Made by a program: the position numbers and the translations under genes. From Aldrovandia affinis (Eukaryota; Chordata; Actinopteri; Notacanthiformes; Halosauridae), in assembly GCA_029706075.1 (NCBI GenBank), contig JAINUG010000039.1, positions 3,724,001 through 3,788,000 on the forward strand: a stretch of DNA of 64,000 nucleotides. The letters run 5' to 3'. Numbering within the stretch: the stretch's first letter is position 1; the number at the start of each line of letters is the position of its first letter. The notes beneath the pieces are model-generated. The model saw only the letters and a program-made list of their open reading frames with translations. It was not told the DNA's origin and did not search any database. Of the stretch, positions 62,314 to 64,000 are shown one piece after another.

Positions 62314-63605
62314 TTCATCATGTTAGAGTAAACTAAATTGTAACAGGTGAAAAGTGAAATAAATGTAAACATTAGCTCTAATGCCATAAGATCGTTGTCA
62401 CGCTCCCCAAATAAACAAACAAACGAAAGGCCAGTTGACAACCAACTGTTACACAAAATGAAATCTAAAAGGTGCCTGAGGGCACCCACTGAACCTCGAA
62501 GGGAATTTTACACAAACTCTTAGACAAACTCAAAACCAAAATACTGGGAATGAAACAAAAGTGTCTTGAACACATGAAAAGATGTCAGCCTCACAGAATA
62601 TCATCTCCCTAACCCTGGGCCAGAGATTCTGAAGACATCCATCATCTCAGGTGAAAGACACCCTGACTAATGGGGCAAGTCCAAGGACTGCAAAGAAGCC
62701 TCATCCAATCAGAGCACTGTCCAATCAATGGAGCCCCAAAACACCTGGCTGAAGTCGCGGAAATGGCGAGAAACACGGAAGCCCTCGCCATCTTGATTTT
62801 TTACACTCTTTTTGCTACCTTCCTGTTAAATTACTGGTAAACATATCAAGGGACTAAGCTTTTAAACGACTTTCATAAAACGTTCAGATCGCATCTCTAT
62901 GTAGGTTTCCTGCCAGGATTAAAAACATTAAAAACCACCTTAAAGCGATTTCAGTGAAAGTGGAGTTTCTACTTCCCCTATACAGTGGATTTAAACATGC
63001 TTCACAGTGTGTGAAATATAATACGCTGGGTTTGAACACCCTGTGGCATCACGGTCTATAAGATTTAAAATTCAAAGAGTTGACTCTTTCTTAACAAAAT
63101 GTGTTTAACATTTATTATGCAATGGAAGCAAAAGGGTTTTTTAGTTTGTTTGTTTCCTAACATGTCTCCTCAGAGCTCATATCAGATAACCTATTTGAGA
63201 ATGGCAACAGGGTGGGGGACCCAAAGCACAACATCACTAATATACTGAGCTATTGATAGGTTTGAACAATTAACAACTAGCAATAGGTTTTTCCTCAATG
63301 TGTGACTTGGACAAGATAACGAGGAAGCCTAACAAGTACCCAATACTTGCTTATTAGGTGCTAATACATAATGAATTGATGGCACTGTAGCTGCTTACAA
63401 GCATCGGGCAGTACACATGGGCAGTTGATTGCTAATTTTGTCTTGGATCAGAGCCAAATTAATCAAATCAATGGATATGGCACAGATGTGACCACTTGAC
63501 CTTTCATTTGCATGTTGGCTTGGAAACAGGGGTTTTCAGGAGTTGTCCAGAGCAGAAAATGTACAGAGAGTGTAAACATAAATAATAATAATCATAATTA
63601 TATTA

Positions 63606-63655
63606 ATACTACTACTACTACCACCACTACTACTAGTACTACCACTACTACTAAT
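63606..63655. repeat. (ACT)n microsatellite
   Basis: About 16 ACT/ACC units with interruptions. Threonine-rich frames here are artefacts. Confidence 0.93.
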
Positions 63656-63814
63656 AACAATAATCTCTATTTATGTGGAGAATTAAGCAGCATTTCTCAG
63701 TTTCCTACCTCACTTGTGCAAATGCCTCTTGGTACAGAAATGGAACCACTGTTCCTAAGGCATTTAAACACGGTCTATAATTTGAAGAGCAGGGAATAGG
63801 TTATAAAATCATTG

Positions 63815-63975
63815 TTTTCCCAATTACTGTATTGCATCTACCAAGTGTATTCCCTGTTTACAAGACTATGCAAATTAGCCATCTGCTGTGTCGTCAATTC
63901 ACCCCCGGAATATTCAAAGCAAATAAATATTGTTTTCAATTGGGTTTAATGTTGTTATTTTTAATGGGTGCTGAC
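63815..63975. promoter_or_regulatory. Candidate conserved non-coding element
   Basis: CTGTTTACAAG (forkhead-like), ATGCAAATTAG (perfect octamer at 63868-63875 fused to a TAAT-type core) and CAATTGGGTTTAATG within 120 bases, with no repeats. Confidence 0.4.
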
Positions 63976-64000
63976 CCCCTTGGGGTTTTCATTTTAGCAG

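Larger units (their letters stand above)
52051..64000. other. 5' flank of dach1, no host gene recognised
   Basis: No exon, RNA gene or recognisable coding family was found upstream of the dach1 promoter apart from SINE and LINE fragments. This fits the gene-poor upstream flank of DACH1 in other vertebrates. Absence of a gene is a negative result from reading, not proof. Confidence 0.6.

Overview
The window looks like nuclear DNA of a ray-finned fish, most likely a teleost. The evidence is one vertebrate dachshund-family first exon with a textbook splice donor, a high load of Tc1/mariner, hAT and Harbinger relics, tRNA-derived SINEs whose tails match a common teleost type, L1-like and other LINE debris, and long CA, TA and GA microsatellites. 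The species cannot be named from the sequence alone.

The only host protein-coding sequence I can support is exon 1 of a dach1-type gene (transcriptional co-regulator, SKI/SNO/DAC domain) on the minus strand at 51093-51631. It encodes 179 residues plus two bases of the next codon and ends at an AG|GTGAGT donor. Everything to its left (1-51092) is therefore probably dach1 intron 1, and everything right of about 52 kb is 5' flank. In mammals DACH1 lies among gene deserts rich in long-range enhancers, and the layout here fits that.

Layout: 1-2.45 kb carries repeat pieces and a dead Tc1. 2.6-7.8 kb is a dense series of repeat-poor blocks full of homeodomain, POU and TCF/LEF-like motifs (candidate conserved non-coding elements, CNEs), interrupted by GA, CA and purine-rich satellite tracts. 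8-31 kb is mostly AT-rich intron with SINEs, hAT and Tc1 relics and a few candidate CNEs. 31.7-36.3 kb is a second candidate regulatory cluster. 36.6-40.7 kb holds MITEs, an unclassified repeat and a Harbinger element with clean ends and target duplications. 41-43.3 kb has further CNE candidates, one with an RFX X-box. 43.7-47.6 kb is a decayed L1-like element followed by MITEs. 48.5-52 kb is the promoter-proximal zone and exon 1. 52-64 kb is 5' flank with SINE and LINE fragments and a few candidate enhancers.

There is no operon, CRISPR array or prokaryote-type system. The real biological interest is the cis-regulatory landscape of a developmental regulator. The CNE calls are pattern-based and need cross-species alignment to stand.
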